A stretch of DNA of 6,223 bases from NCBI GenBank assembly GCA_004561445.1, contig SFVX01000013.1, positions 1 to 6,223 on the forward strand. Direction: 5' to 3'. Positions 5,638 through 6,223 of the stretch are shown here, piece after piece (the stretch's first letter is position 1; every line of letters starts with the position of its first letter). The translations under genes were made by a program, and so were the position numbers. The notes beneath the pieces were generated by a model. That model made no database searches. It was not told where the DNA came from and was given only the letters and a program-made list of their open reading frames with translations. The DNA is from a bacterium (GTDB taxonomy: Bacteria > Patescibacteriota > Saccharimonadia > Saccharimonadales > Saccharimonadaceae).

Positions 5638-5721
5638 TAACAAAAAGGATGAAAGACTGACAAATTTCAGGCTTTTAGTGAGTTGGAAAGCATACAAAGA
5701 TTTGAATTTGGAGGATAGATT
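5638..5721 (+). other. Short spacer between ABC-F and lnu genes
   Basis: These 84 AT-rich bases contain the lnu ribosome binding site (GGAGG, 5710-5714, seven bases before the ATG) and no convincing promoter or terminator, so lnu is probably transcribed with the ABC-F gene. One frame is open from 5653 to 5718 (ending ...RFEFGG, then stop) but has no start codon; it might be a leftover end of another gene or chance. Confidence 0.5.
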
Positions 5722-6219
5722 ATGGTACGTACAGAAGATGCATGTGAAATTATAAAATATGCTTTGCAAAACGAAATTAAAGTATATTTAGATGGCGGAT
5801 GGGGTGTTGATGCACTTCTTAAAAGAGAATCAAGAATACACAATGATATTGATTTGTTTGTTGAACTGAAACATTATCATGATTATATTTATGTGATTAA
5901 GCAGCATGGATTTGAGGAAGTAAATACTGATTATACAACGGATGGTCATACTGTCTGGAAAGATGATAAACAAAGAATCATTGATTTACATTGTTTTGAA
6001 TTTACAGATGACGGAATTGTTTATGAGGGAGATATATTTCCATCAAAAACTTTTTCCGGTATTGGAAAAGTTGGAGATATAACTGTTTCTTGTATTGAAC
6101 CATTGAGTCAGGTAATGCTTCATTTGGGATATGAACACGATAAAAATGATGTGCATGATGTGATGCTGTTGTGTGAAACATTTCAAATAGCAATACCAGA
6201 TGAATATAAGGAAAAGTAA
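5722..6219 (+). CDS. lnu: Lincosamide nucleotidyltransferase, Lnu(A/C)-type
   Basis: The product is 165 residues, the usual size of the small Lnu class, which adds a nucleotide (AMP from ATP) to a hydroxyl of lincomycin or clindamycin in the cytoplasm and inactivates it. The nucleotidyltransferase core is clear: YLDGGWGVDALL at 22-33 and HNDIDLF at 40-46, giving the paired metal-binding Asp42 and Asp44, with Asp88 in RIIDLH as the likely third acidic residue. The C-terminal HLGYEHDKNDVHDVMLLCE is also characteristic. The ATG is supported by GGAGG seven bases upstream. The frame is intact to its TAA, so the enzyme is probably active. It is the second gene of the cargo pair and is likely governed by the ABC-F leader. 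The sequence resembles Lnu(C)-like enzymes, but I cannot assign the allele. Its AT-rich composition fits the ABC-F gene better than the mobilization genes. Confidence 0.92.
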   Translation: MVRTEDACEIIKYALQNEIKVYLDGGWGVDALLKRESRIHNDIDLFVELKHYHDYIYVIKQHGFEEVNTDYTTDGHTVWKDDKQRIIDLHCFEFTDDGIVYEGDIFPSKTFSGIGKVGDITVSCIEPLSQVMLHLGYEHDKNDVHDVMLLCETFQIAIPDEYKEK

Positions 6220-6223
6220 AATT

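Noticed and set aside
5653..5718. A 22-codon open frame between the ABC-F and lnu genes as a gene remnant
   Set aside because: It has no start codon and is too short to match to any family; chance is the simplest reading.

Overview
The window is a piece of a mobile element from a low-to-medium G+C Gram-positive bacterium, most likely a gut or oral Clostridia-type Bacillota. This rests on the gene families, AGGAGG-type ribosome binding sites and AT-rich cargo; no host gene is present, so the host is not identified. All genes read left to right. It looks like an integrative mobilizable element (IME) that needs a helper for its conjugation channel, because no type IV secretion or coupling-protein gene is visible.

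Layout: (1) bases 2-1740 hold the C-terminal end of a tyrosine recombinase (cut by the window edge), a small MobC-like ribbon-helix-helix accessory protein, and a RepA/RecA-fold AAA ATPase. They overlap or nearly overlap, as in one operon. (2) Bases 1736-2074 are non-coding and extremely rich in inverted repeats. They contain iteron-like 9-bp repeats in two opposed sets, a segment that resembles the MobV (pMV158-type) origin of transfer, and a chain of five short hairpins. (3) Bases 2075-3639 encode a MobV/Pre-Mob family relaxase, with a histidine where MobM has its catalytic histidine, and a TnpV-family protein first known from Tn4451. (4) Bases 3640-4092 are a regulatory leader: two good promoters, a palindrome over the first start site, a four-codon leader ORF and a strong intrinsic terminator just before the next gene. 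(5) Bases 4093-6219 are the AT-rich cargo: an ABC-F ATPase of the ribosome-protection type and an Lnu-type lincosamide nucleotidyltransferase.

Working together: the recombinase would excise and integrate the element; MobC and the relaxase would process the origin of transfer in 1741-2074; the ATPase may help replication or unwinding of the excised form; and the cargo would give lincosamide resistance by two routes, ribosome protection and drug modification. The attenuator-like leader suggests the cargo is switched on by the drug. The protein families are familiar. The most unusual part is the dense secondary-structure region between the ATPase and the relaxase, followed by the leader of the ABC-F gene.
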